64,000 nucleotides of DNA from a bacterium (lineage in GTDB: Bacteria > SZUA-182 > DTGQ01). A model generated the notes under the pieces. That model was given only the letters and a program-made list of their open reading frames with translations. It made no database searches and was not told where the DNA came from. Below, piece after piece: positions 10,063 to 18,612 of the stretch. Both the position numbers and the translations under genes were made by a program. Every line of letters begins with the position of its first letter. The stretch's first letter is position 1. The DNA lies in contig JBFLZW010000042.1 of assembly GCA_040755755.1 (NCBI GenBank), positions 21,550-85,549 on the forward strand. The letters are read 5' to 3'.

Positions 10063-12153
10063 TTATTCTGCCTCTTTTTCCTTTTTAGCTTCAGCAACAA
10101 TCTTTTCTATGAGATGAGCAGGCACTTCATCATAATGAGAAAATTCCATGGTAAAGCTCCCTCGGCCACCAGTCATCGATATCAGGTCCGGTGCGTATTT
10201 CAGCATTTCGGACATGGGAACCTCCGCCCGGATAATTTGATATCTTCCTTTGGTATCAATGCCCTGTATCCGGCCCCTTCTCGAGTTGAGATCACCCATG
10301 ATATCTCCCATGGACTCTTCCGGGACGACAACGGCAACCTTCATAACCGGCTCAAGAAGTGTAGGCTTGCATTCCATAAATCCCTTCTTGAATCCCATGG
10401 AGCCTGCAATCTTGAAAGCCATTTCCGAGGAGTCTACTGCATGAAAGGAGCCATCATAGAGCGTTACCTTGACGTCCGTAACCGGATAACCGGCCAGGAT
10501 TCCTTCTTCCATGGCTCCCACGATCCCCTTTTCCACAGCCGGAATATATTGTCTGGGGATGACTCCCCCTACAATCTTATCGACAAATTCAAATCCGCCA
10601 CCCTTGGGAAGCGGCTCGATTTCTATCCACGTGTCGCCATATTGCCCTCTTCCGCCTGACTGTCTCTTGTATTTTCCCTGTACTTTGGTCGAACCCTTGA
10701 TGGTTTCCTTATAGGGGATGGTCGGAGTTTTCAGCAGGACCTCTGTTCCGAATTTTCTCTTCATCCGGTCAACGATCACCTCGACATGGATCTGGCCCAT
10801 GCCGGAAATGATAAACTCCTTGGTCTGGGAATCGCGGGAAATCTGGAGGGTTGGATCTTCTTCCTTAAGCCGTTGCAGTGCGTTGCTGACTTTGTCCTCA
10901 TCACCCTTGGACTTGGGTTCGATGGCAAAAGAGATAATCGGAGTGGGAAAGACCAGGGGCGGGAAAATGATCGGATTATGTTCATCACTCAAAGTATCGC
11001 CGGTGGTGGTTTCCTTCAGTTTGACAAAAGCGGCGATATCCCCCGCCTTGACCCGGTCATGGTTCTGATGGTTCTTCCCCATCAGGGCAAATATCTGGCC
11101 GACCTTCTCTTTACAATCTCTGGTTGTATTGTAAACCGTCGAGTCTGAACTCAAGGACCCGGAAAAAACCCGGAAGATGGTCAACTTGCCCGAATACGGA
11201 TCAGCAATGGTTTTAAAAACGAAGGCGGAGAAAGGCTGATCCTCCGCTGCCTTTCGGGTAATTTCCTCTCCGGCCTTATTTTTGCCGACAACATCGGGCC
11301 GGTCAACAGGTGAGGGGAGAAAGTCAACAATCATATCCATGAGCGGCTGAACCCCGATATTTTTGCTGGCTGAGCCGCAGAGAACCGGGGTGAATTTCAT
11401 GCTCTGAATTCCCTTGCGGAGGCCGGATTGGAGCTCCTCCTGGTTCAGTTCCCCGCCCTCCAGGTATTTTTCCAGCAGGCTGTCGTCCGCCTCGGCAATA
11501 GTCTCGATCATTTTCTGGCGAAACTCCGCTACCCGCTCCTGCTCACCGGCGGGGATACTTTCCTCCCGGTATTCACCGCTGTCATCTCCCTGATAAATAT
11601 ACGCTTTCTGGTTAAAAAGGTCAATAATGCCCTTGAAGTTCTGTTCGGTGCCGATCGGAAGCTGCAGAACCACAGGGTTGATATCGAGGGAATTGGGAAG
11701 GTCCTCCAGGGTGCGGTAAAAGTCAGCCCGCTCTCGGTCCAGCTTATTGATGAACACCAGGGCCGGGATTTTTAATTCTCTGGCCTGAGACCAGAAATTT
11801 TCTGTCTGCACCTTCACCCCGGAAACAGCGCTGATAACCAGAACAGCCCCGTCAATGACCCGCAGGGCTCCGATGGCGTCGCCGGTAAAGTTGATATCGC
11901 CGGGGATATCGATCAGATTGATTTTATTTTTCTTCCATTCGGCAAAAGCTATACTGGAGTTTATGGTTAATTTTCTGGAAATTTCATCAGGCTCATAGTC
12001 CAGGTTGGATGATCCATCGTCAACCTTTCCCAACCTGTTCACCATCCTGGCATCAAAGAGCATAGCCTCGGCCAGCGAGGTCTTTCCCTCATCCCCGTGA
12101 GACAGTAATCCTATGTTCCTTATTTTATCGATCTGGTATTCCTTTACACTCAT
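10063..12153 (-). CDS. Elongation factor G-like GTPase (EF-G2 type)
   Basis: 696 residues with the complete EF-G domain order I-V. The G1 loop reads SHGDEGKTSLAEA instead of the GHVDHGKTT of canonical EF-G. G3 is DIPGDINF and G4 is FINKLDRERADF. Domain IV carries QSGGRGQYGDTWIEIEPLP and the C-terminus keeps RGRIQGIDTKG and YAPDLISMTGGRGSF. The altered G1 and the start MSVKEYQIDKIRNIGLLSH are typical of the EF-G-like paralogues found in many bacteria beside a canonical fusA. Their role is less clear than ribosome translocation. No rpsL/rpsG/tuf neighbours are present, which fits a paralogue. Confidence 0.88.
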   Translation of the reverse strand: MSVKEYQIDKIRNIGLLSHGDEGKTSLAEAMLFDARMVNRLGKVDDGSSNLDYEPDEISRKLTINSSIAFAEWKKNKINLIDIPGDINFTGDAIGALRVIDGAVLVISAVSGVKVQTENFWSQARELKIPALVFINKLDRERADFYRTLEDLPNSLDINPVVLQLPIGTEQNFKGIIDLFNQKAYIYQGDDSGEYREESIPAGEQERVAEFRQKMIETIAEADDSLLEKYLEGGELNQEELQSGLRKGIQSMKFTPVLCGSASKNIGVQPLMDMIVDFLPSPVDRPDVVGKNKAGEEITRKAAEDQPFSAFVFKTIADPYSGKLTIFRVFSGSLSSDSTVYNTTRDCKEKVGQIFALMGKNHQNHDRVKAGDIAAFVKLKETTTGDTLSDEHNPIIFPPLVFPTPIISFAIEPKSKGDEDKVSNALQRLKEEDPTLQISRDSQTKEFIISGMGQIHVEVIVDRMKRKFGTEVLLKTPTIPYKETIKGSTKVQGKYKRQSGGRGQYGDTWIEIEPLPKGGGFEFVDKIVGGVIPRQYIPAVEKGIVGAMEEGILAGYPVTDVKVTLYDGSFHAVDSSEMAFKIAGSMGFKKGFMECKPTLLEPVMKVAVVVPEESMGDIMGDLNSRRGRIQGIDTKGRYQIIRAEVPMSEMLKYAPDLISMTGGRGSFTMEFSHYDEVPAHLIEKIVAEAKKEKEAE

Positions 12154-12284
12154 TGAACATCTCCTTTCAAGTGTGGATACTCACCAACCTAGGCTTCTTC
12201 GATCGTTTCCATAGGCCTGATTTTCATACGGTAACAAAAAAAATCCTTACTGTCAAGCAATACAACGCTCATGATAACAAATAA

Positions 12285-13031
12285 TTACCGGCAGAGCTCC
12301 TGTAACCTTCTTACCTCCTCAGCCGTAAGGAACCGGCAATCTCCCGGCTGTAACCCCCTGAGACTCAGGAAAGCGAACCTGATGCGTTTTAATTTTACAA
12401 CAGGATGGCCGAGGGCCTCGAATATCCTTCTGACCTCTCTGTTTTTGCCTTCGTGAATGACGAGCGAAAGCCAGGAGTTTTTCGATGTGCTCTTGATCAG
12501 AAAGACCGAATCAACCGTCAGGTGATCCTGACCGTAGTGAATCCCTTCCTTTTTCAACTGGCTGACGATCTTTTTTTCCTCAAGGACCCCTCTCACCTTG
12601 ACCAGATAACCTTTGGGAACCCGGTTCCGGGGATGTGTCAGTGCATGCGCCAATTCACCATCATTGGTCAAAAGGAGCAATCCTTCGGTGTTATAGTCCA
12701 GCCTGCCGACGGGAAAAACCCTCTGAGGCATGAGCGGCAGGAGATTCATGACCGTAGGCCGATCTTCCTCATCGTGCAGGGAAGTGATGAACCCGCGGGG
12801 TTTGTAGAGCAGGATATAGACCTTCGGCACCTGCGATGGTGAAGGAAGCCGCCTGCCCTCATAGGTGACAACATCTTCCGGCGTGGTTACTTTGGTTCCA
12901 AGCTCAGTTACAACCTTACCGTTGACCCGCACCTTTCCTTCGAGGATTAACTGCTCACATTTTCTCCGTGAGCCAAGGCCAGCCTGTGCCAATACTTTCT
13001 GTAATCGCATGGTATTGGAGGAGGGAATCAT
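12285..13031 (-). CDS. 23S rRNA pseudouridine synthase, RluB/RsuA family
   Basis: 248 residues. The N-terminal S4 RNA-binding domain (MRLQKVLAQAGLGSRRKCEQ) is followed by the RsuA/RluB catalytic domain with FPVGRLDYNTEGLLLLTNDG, which contains the catalytic aspartate, and EGKNREVRRIFEALGHPV near the end. The start overlaps the scpB stop by four bases, a frequent scpB-rluB pairing. The length and wording favour RluB (23S rRNA U2605 type), but family members that act on 16S rRNA cannot be excluded. Confidence 0.92.
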   Translation of the reverse strand: MIPSSNTMRLQKVLAQAGLGSRRKCEQLILEGKVRVNGKVVTELGTKVTTPEDVVTYEGRRLPSPSQVPKVYILLYKPRGFITSLHDEEDRPTVMNLLPLMPQRVFPVGRLDYNTEGLLLLTNDGELAHALTHPRNRVPKGYLVKVRGVLEEKKIVSQLKKEGIHYGQDHLTVDSVFLIKSTSKNSWLSLVIHEGKNREVRRIFEALGHPVVKLKRIRFAFLSLRGLQPGDCRFLTAEEVRRLQELCR

Positions 13032-13582
13032 CGTTCTTCCATAACTCGATTAACTTCGTGAAGCGGTGGCAATTCGGAAAGATCGCTGAGCCCGAAATAG
13101 GTCAGAAAATCTTCAGTGGTCCGATATAAGATAGGGCGGCCTGGTACATTTTTCCTCCCCCCCATTTTGATAAACCGGGATTCCAGGAGGCTCCGGATCA
13201 CCCCGCCACTTTCAACTCCCCGCAGCGCTTCAATTTCCACTTTGGTGATCGGCTGCTTATAAGCGATAATTGAGAGGGTTTCCAGAGCGGGTTTTGACAT
13301 TTTTTTACTTCTGGAACGGACCAGGAGCTTTTGAATATACTCTTCATACTGTTTCTTGGTACACATCTGGAAACCATTCGCAATTTCAATAACCTGTATC
13401 CCCCTATGGTCCGCCTGGTATTCCAGCATCAATTCGGACAGGATGGTTCGAATTTCCCCTTTTTCCAGTTCCGGAATGACCTCCTCGATCTTTTCCACGG
13501 TCAGGGGCTTGTCCTGAGTAAATAACAGGGATTCGATAATGGGTTTTGTCTTCTCTCTGATGGTCATTGTCCCGCTCATCAT
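13028..13582 (-). CDS. scpB: Segregation and condensation protein ScpB
   Basis: 184 residues made of two winged-helix domains, typical of ScpB: KPIIESLLFTQDKPLTVEKI near the start, then KPALETLSIIAYKQPITKVE and IEALRGVESGGVIRSLLESR. ScpB joins ScpA and SMC in the bacterial condensin. scpA is usually just upstream, but here the next upstream gene is purD and no scpA is in the window. Several ATG codons lie in the first seven residues, so the exact start is uncertain by a few codons. Confidence 0.92.
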   Translation of the reverse strand: MMSGTMTIREKTKPIIESLLFTQDKPLTVEKIEEVIPELEKGEIRTILSELMLEYQADHRGIQVIEIANGFQMCTKKQYEEYIQKLLVRSRSKKMSKPALETLSIIAYKQPITKVEIEALRGVESGGVIRSLLESRFIKMGGRKNVPGRPILYRTTEDFLTYFGLSDLSELPPLHEVNRVMEER

Positions 13583-13687
13583 AACTACAGAGTAATATTA
13601 GCATAAAATGCTAACTTGTTCAATCATATATCGTGGGAGAGCAGGCAGGATACCAGAGAGAAGATAATTTCATCAGGCCGATGCTGC

Positions 13688-14986
13688 TCAAGGTTCTATC
13701 GGCGCTGAGGTTTGAACGCGGTTAAGGGCGCGTTTTCCGATATCTGTGCGGTAGTGCATGCCTTCGAAGCTGATTCTGGCCGCAGCCTCGTAAGCCCGTG
13801 AGATGGATTCGGCAATGGTCTCACCCAGGGCGGTCACACCGAGGACCCTTCCTCCGCTGCTCAGCAGTTTACTCCCCTGTCTGGCAGTCCCGGCATGAAA
13901 GAGAACGACCTGCGGAACCTGGGCGGCCTCCTGCAATCCCCTGATCTCTTTCCCTTTTGGGTAGGAGTCAGGATAGCCTGCCGAGGCCAGAACCACACAG
14001 GTAGATGCATCCGGACGCCAGTGCAGGCTTACCTCGTGGAGCTTGTTGTGGATTGCCTTCTGGATAACCGATAGCAGATCTGTGTCAAGCCGCCTGATAA
14101 TGGCCTGGGTTTCAGGATCTCCGAATCGGGCGTTAAATTCCAGGAGCATGGGTTCGTTGTTCCGGATCATCAGGCCCGCATAGAGGACACCCCGGTAAGT
14201 AATCCCAAGCCGGGCAAGTCCCTCGATGGCCGGTACCATGATCCTGGACATGATCTTCTGGTGCATCTCTTCGGTGATGACCGGTGCCGGAGAGTAGGCA
14301 CCCATGCCCCCGGTGTTCGGCCCCCGGTCATTGTCGAAAACGGTTTTATGGTCCTGCGATGAGGCCAGGGGAAGAATCGTATGCCCATCGGTGAGAGCGA
14401 GAAAGGAAGCCTCTTCACCCTGCAGGAACTCTTCGATGATAATCCGCTGACCTGCCTGACCGAATGTCTGGTTGACCAGGATAAGCTCAATGGCCCGGAG
14501 GGCGTCGCCGGGCTGCTGACAGACCATGACTCCCTTACCGGCTGCAAGACCATCGGCCTTGATCACCACAGGACGGTCAAGGCTGCGGACATATTCTCCG
14601 GCTTTTTGGGGATCGGAAAATACCTCATAGGAGGCCGTAGGGATATTATTTTCTTTCATCAGCCGTTTGGCAAAAACCTTGCTTGATTCAACTGCCGCCG
14701 CCTCCCGCACCGGGCCGAAAGCCGTGAGCCCCTGCCGTTCGAATTCATCGACTATGCCGAGTGAGAGCGGCAATTCCGGGCCTACAATGGTCAGATCGAT
14801 CTCTTTTTCTCTGGACAGTCTGGCCAGTCCGGCGATATCGGACACATCGAGAGGAAAACACTCGGCGATGTCTGCTATACCTGCATTTCCCGGAACGGCA
14901 TAGATTGCCGATACTTCGTTATTCTGGTGAATCTTCCAGGCCAGGGCATGTTCCCTGCCCCCGCCTCCGACTATTAATACCTTCAT
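13688..14986 (-). CDS. purD: Phosphoribosylamine-glycine ligase
   Basis: 432 residues, the usual GARS length. N-terminal VLIVGGGGREHALAWKI, then IVGPELPLSLGIVDEF, the ATP-grasp region KADGLAAGKGVMVCQQPGDA, DHKTVFDNDRGPNTGGMGAY and LEFNARFGDPETQAI. It makes glycinamide ribonucleotide in purine synthesis. Unlike in many bacteria it is not beside purH here. It is followed by ~100 bases without a gene before scpB. Confidence 0.97.
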   Translation of the reverse strand: MKVLIVGGGGREHALAWKIHQNNEVSAIYAVPGNAGIADIAECFPLDVSDIAGLARLSREKEIDLTIVGPELPLSLGIVDEFERQGLTAFGPVREAAAVESSKVFAKRLMKENNIPTASYEVFSDPQKAGEYVRSLDRPVVIKADGLAAGKGVMVCQQPGDALRAIELILVNQTFGQAGQRIIIEEFLQGEEASFLALTDGHTILPLASSQDHKTVFDNDRGPNTGGMGAYSPAPVITEEMHQKIMSRIMVPAIEGLARLGITYRGVLYAGLMIRNNEPMLLEFNARFGDPETQAIIRRLDTDLLSVIQKAIHNKLHEVSLHWRPDASTCVVLASAGYPDSYPKGKEIRGLQEAAQVPQVVLFHAGTARQGSKLLSSGGRVLGVTALGETIAESISRAYEAAARISFEGMHYRTDIGKRALNRVQTSAPIEP

Positions 14987-15032
14987 GCGGTTTTGCTCCT
15001 TGTTATGGTTGTCTGTCTTTCTGCATTGTGCC

Positions 15033-16478
15033 CTATTGCGGTGGGGCGGGAGGATAATCCGTCAGGTTCCTGCGATTGAGGCCCTTGCGTTTTTGATCAT
15101 GTTCCTGGAAGTACCTTTTGAGTTGGTACTTCTCGATTTTATCATAAAGAGTGCGCCGGCTGATACCCATGAATTTAGCTGCATGCGTACAATTGAAGTT
15201 TACCATCTTGAGGACCTGAAGGATAAACTCTCTTTCCGCTTTTTCAATGGCCTCGCTTAAGGTATTTTGCTTATCGGGCAGACTGGTATTGTCGATGAAG
15301 CTGTCGGTCAGGGATCGATGGTCAAGAATCAGATGCGGGATGTCGATTGGACCATCTCCGGAGATAAGAAGAGCCCGCTCGATCGTATTCTCCAACTCCC
15401 GGACATTCCCCGGCCAGTTATACTGGCTGAGATAAAGCAGGGCCTGGCGGGTAATGCTTTTCGTCTGTTTTTGGTTGATCGTACTATGTTTCTCAATAAA
15501 GTGAGCCGCCAGGATGGGGATATCCTCCTTTCTCTCCCGAAGTGATGGAATACGCATGGGAATAACAGCGAGCCGATAGAAGAGGTCTTCGCGGAAATCT
15601 CCCTTTTTTACCATCTCGCGCAAGTTCTTGTTGGTGGCCGTGATAATCCGGACATCGACCTTAATGGTTTTATCGCTGCCCAGAGGGCGTATTTCCCGTG
15701 TCTGAATCACCCGCAGAAGCTTTGATTGGACAGACAGGGGGATATCGCCTACTTCATCAAGAAAAATCGTTCCTCCCGAAGCTGTAACAAAGAGGCCGCG
15801 CCGGTCCTTATCGGCACCGGTAAAAGCACCCTTGACGTGTCCGAACAATTGACTTTCGAGAAATATTTCTGATAAGTTCGTGCAATCAACAGCTTCAAAG
15901 GGGAAATTCTTCCGCGAGCTGTGATAATGGATGGCCCGGGCGAGCAGATCTTTCCCGGTTCCGCTCTCTCCCTCGATCAACACGGTTGCCATACTGTCAG
16001 CAACCTGTTCGACCAGCCTGAATACATTCCACATGCATTTGCTTTTGGCGATAATATTGTTGAAGGAATATTTGTTTTGGACCTCTTTTTCCAATCGATT
16101 CAGCCTTTGAAGGAGCTCGCCGTACTCCAGGGCTCTCTTTACCGCAGTGCGGATTGTATCCAATTCGAACGGTTTTTGAATGAAATCGTAGGCCCCTTTC
16201 TGTACAGCCTCAACAGCCAGCGGGATAGTCCCATGTCCGGTAATGAAAATAGTCGGTAAATTGGGATGCGACTTGTGGAACCATTCCATTAAGGCAATAC
16301 CGTCGATCTCGGGCAGGGCCAGATCGACGATCAGAAGATCGAATTCCATATCTTTTCCAATGGCAATGGCCTCCCGGCTGGTTAGGGAGGTGGTAACCTG
16401 ATACTCTCCGCTCGTAAGGACGCTCTCTAGGGTAGTGAGGTAATTCGGTTCATCGTCCACGATGAGGATATTTTTCAT
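15033..16478 (-). CDS. NtrC-family sigma-54-dependent response regulator
   Basis: 481 residues. The receiver domain has KNILIVDDEPNYLTTLES and the phospho-acceptor in LLIVDLALPEIDG. The AAA+ domain has Walker A GESGTGKDLLARAIH, the sigma-54 contact loop FGHVKGAFTGADK and Walker B GGTIFLDEVGDIP. The C-terminal Fis-type helix-turn-helix is NCTHAAKFMGISRRTLYDKI. It should activate sigma-54 promoters. It lies just downstream of the PAS kinase, so they form a likely two-component pair, and the pair is divergent from the cytochrome cluster. I saw no convincing -24/-12 promoter upstream of the first cytochrome-cluster gene. Confidence 0.92.
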   Translation of the reverse strand: MKNILIVDDEPNYLTTLESVLTSGEYQVTTSLTSREAIAIGKDMEFDLLIVDLALPEIDGIALMEWFHKSHPNLPTIFITGHGTIPLAVEAVQKGAYDFIQKPFELDTIRTAVKRALEYGELLQRLNRLEKEVQNKYSFNNIIAKSKCMWNVFRLVEQVADSMATVLIEGESGTGKDLLARAIHYHSSRKNFPFEAVDCTNLSEIFLESQLFGHVKGAFTGADKDRRGLFVTASGGTIFLDEVGDIPLSVQSKLLRVIQTREIRPLGSDKTIKVDVRIITATNKNLREMVKKGDFREDLFYRLAVIPMRIPSLRERKEDIPILAAHFIEKHSTINQKQTKSITRQALLYLSQYNWPGNVRELENTIERALLISGDGPIDIPHLILDHRSLTDSFIDNTSLPDKQNTLSEAIEKAEREFILQVLKMVNFNCTHAAKFMGISRRTLYDKIEKYQLKRYFQEHDQKRKGLNRRNLTDYPPAPPQ

Positions 16479-16611
16479 AACCGCTCCTTCTCAAAAGGTA
16501 ATTCAATAAATTACCAAAGATGCAAGGCATACTTTCTGGATGCATATCACTATCGATGCCCCTGATCACGAAACGGATCAACCCATCGTCAACAACGAGA
16601 ATCTTCTTCAT
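16450..16611 (-). pseudogene. Remnant of a response regulator start between kinase and NtrC gene
   Basis: A 53-codon frame starts with MKKILVVDDGLIRFVIRG and then loses all resemblance to a receiver. The first nine residues are a textbook receiver N-terminus. Its ATG overlaps the 3' end of the histidine kinase gene in another frame, the way a co-translated partner regulator normally begins. No phospho-acceptor region follows. The simplest reading is a deleted receiver gene of which only the 5' end remains. A chance overlap is possible because the stretch is short. Confidence 0.4.
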
Positions 16612-18367
16612 AATTGTTCTCCTGTGGCAGAGGTACCTCCAGTATTACCCGGGTACCCTGTCCCACTTCGCTTTCTACATATATCGTCCCTTCGTTGGCT
16701 TCAATAATTCTTTTAGTTATGGGCAATCCCAAACCTGTTCCCTTTTCACCTTTTCCATCTTTTCCACCTTTTTTGGTGGTGAAAAACGGCTTAAAGATAA
16801 GGGGAAAATCCTCAGGGAGTATACCTCCACCGGTGTCCTCAATCACGAGCCGGGTCAACCCATCGGGATGCTGGGGGTGGTGAGTTTGAATCGATACCGA
16901 TATGCGCAACTCTCCTCCCTTCGGCATAGCCTGAATGGCATTTAAAAAGATATTCAGTAAAACCTGCTTAAACTGATGGGGATCAATATCGATCCTTGAC
17001 TCAGGATCCACATTCAATCTCACTTGAATCCCTTGTTTATCTATCTGGAATTCAAGGAACTTGAAGCAGCTGCCAATGATCTCTTCCATCTTTTCACGGT
17101 TAAGAAGGCTTTTGCGGGGAATATCAGGACGGGCAAAGTCCATAAAATTCCTGATGATTTTCCGGCATCGAATACATTCCTCCTCGCAGATTTTCAGCGC
17201 CTTATAATTCATGTTGGTTTCAGTAATCTTCTCCAGCAATACCTGGGTGTTTATGAGAATAATACCGATAGGATTATTGATTTCATGGGCTACACAGGTA
17301 GCGAGCTCCCCTATCGTGGCCAATAGCTCGGCATGGCGTATTTGCTCCTCCAGGTTCCGCATTTCAGTGATATCCCGGAGAACCTCGATGACCTGTTCCA
17401 CCTGACCCTCTTTATTCTTGATAGGTGCGTAAATAATATCCATGAAAATATTCTCATTATTCCCCTTGGGGAAGGAATTTTCTTTCCTGTTCTTTTTCCC
17501 GGTAGTAAAGACGTTTTCGACCGTCTCCCTCCGGAAGGGAGATGCAATTTCCGAATACGGCCTGCCGATCAGGTCCTCCGGGGCATATCCTAGGGTGGTG
17601 GCCTGCTTGCGGTTGATGGCTGCAATCTTTTTGCCATGATCGACGACAATTATCCCGTCATCCATACCATCGAAGATGGATTCGAGCTTGCGCTTGTTTT
17701 CCAGATTGGTTTCCTCCAGTTTTTTTCGCTCGTTGATATTGGTGATGCTGCCGATAATACTGGCTTTCCCCTCCATCTCCCAGTTGCGGCAACTGATAAC
17801 TACATGGTTTTGAGCCCCCTCCGGCGTGTGCAGGGTGGTTTCCCTGGTCGCGATTTCCCCGCAAGAGCAGCATAACTTGCAGGTGCCTTCACCCATGCAG
17901 ATGAGATCAAGGCACCGTCGTCCGATAACCTCATTGTGAGTCAGGCCGAGAAGATTCAGGGCGAAGGTGTTGATATCGGCAATCTCCAGTCCCTCGGTCA
18001 CCCGGAACATCCCGGCAGGAACAATTTCGAAAAGAGTCCGGTATTTTTTTTCATTTTTCACCAGTTGTTCTGTTTTGCTTTCAATCAGCTTCTCCAGGTT
18101 TTTGTTGTAGTCTGTAATGATTTTCTCCCGGTCCCGGTATATCGTGCCGGTGGCGCCAAGAGTAGGGTAGAGGGCGGCGGCAGCGATTCCGAAGGCAAAA
18201 TCAATTATCATCTGGAACTGGGGGATACTATGTATGGTTCCCAACAGCAGAAGCACCGTACACCACAGAAGTGCCCATCGGGCTGAAAGGTTGGATCTGG
18301 GATCGTAGGTAAAATTATCTTTGAAGGATTTTATGAATTCCTTCATCAGCTCTTTGTTTTTGGACAT
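16589..18367 (-). CDS. PAS-domain sensor histidine kinase with a cysteine-rich PAS segment
   Basis: 592 residues. Two hydrophobic segments lie at about residues 31-48 and 52-75, then a coiled coil. PAS domain 1 (FEIVPAGMFRVTEGLEIADI) contains a cluster of six cysteines at 152, 157, 163, 166, 167 and 169. PAS domain 2 follows (IFDGMDDGIIVVDHGKKIAA), then HisKA with LATCVAHEINNPIGIILINT and HATPase_c with LLNIFLNAIQAMPKGGE, DTGGGILPED and KGTGLGLPITKRIIEA. The cysteine cluster could bind a metal, an iron-sulphur cluster or act as a thiol switch; this is inference. The gene is divergent from the cytochrome cluster and upstream of the NtrC-type regulator, so it is a good candidate redox sensor for that cluster. 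Confidence 0.88.
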   Translation of the reverse strand: MSKNKELMKEFIKSFKDNFTYDPRSNLSARWALLWCTVLLLLGTIHSIPQFQMIIDFAFGIAAAALYPTLGATGTIYRDREKIITDYNKNLEKLIESKTEQLVKNEKKYRTLFEIVPAGMFRVTEGLEIADINTFALNLLGLTHNEVIGRRCLDLICMGEGTCKLCCSCGEIATRETTLHTPEGAQNHVVISCRNWEMEGKASIIGSITNINERKKLEETNLENKRKLESIFDGMDDGIIVVDHGKKIAAINRKQATTLGYAPEDLIGRPYSEIASPFRRETVENVFTTGKKNRKENSFPKGNNENIFMDIIYAPIKNKEGQVEQVIEVLRDITEMRNLEEQIRHAELLATIGELATCVAHEINNPIGIILINTQVLLEKITETNMNYKALKICEEECIRCRKIIRNFMDFARPDIPRKSLLNREKMEEIIGSCFKFLEFQIDKQGIQVRLNVDPESRIDIDPHQFKQVLLNIFLNAIQAMPKGGELRISVSIQTHHPQHPDGLTRLVIEDTGGGILPEDFPLIFKPFFTTKKGGKDGKGEKGTGLGLPITKRIIEANEGTIYVESEVGQGTRVILEVPLPQENNYEEDSRC

Positions 18368-18480
18368 GCTTTTAACTCCGGTCGATCTTAAGTGCGTGGG
18401 AGAATAAATAATTAGGCCTATGGAATTATTTTACTGGTTATTAATATTATAATTTATCATACATGGTTAAACAATTCAAT

Positions 18481-18515
18481 TTTACCTTTCCTTCAAACGA
18501 GAGATATGCTATTAT
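18481..18515 (+). promoter_or_regulatory. Possible sigma-70-type promoter in the divergent region before the cytochrome cluster
   Basis: The 245-base region between the kinase gene (minus) and the first NHL gene (plus) is AT-rich. A weak promoter-like pair is visible: TTTACC at 18481, an 18-base spacer and TATGCT at 18505. I found no TGGCAC-N5-TTGC-like sigma-54 element and no c-di-GMP (GEMM) riboswitch consensus. This is a weak pattern match only. Confidence 0.22.
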
Positions 18516-18612
18516 TTTCATTATAACCCAACTACTCCTGGAAAAAACGGTAAGGTGAATTGTAAAGCTGTTGAGCTGTACGAACAGGAGCATAGGCCAT
18601 AAGGATGGAGCA

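Noticed and set aside
18368-18612. Sigma-54 (-24/-12) promoter for the cytochrome cluster
   Set aside because: No TGGCAC-N5-TTGC-like element could be found by eye, despite the adjacent NtrC-type regulator.
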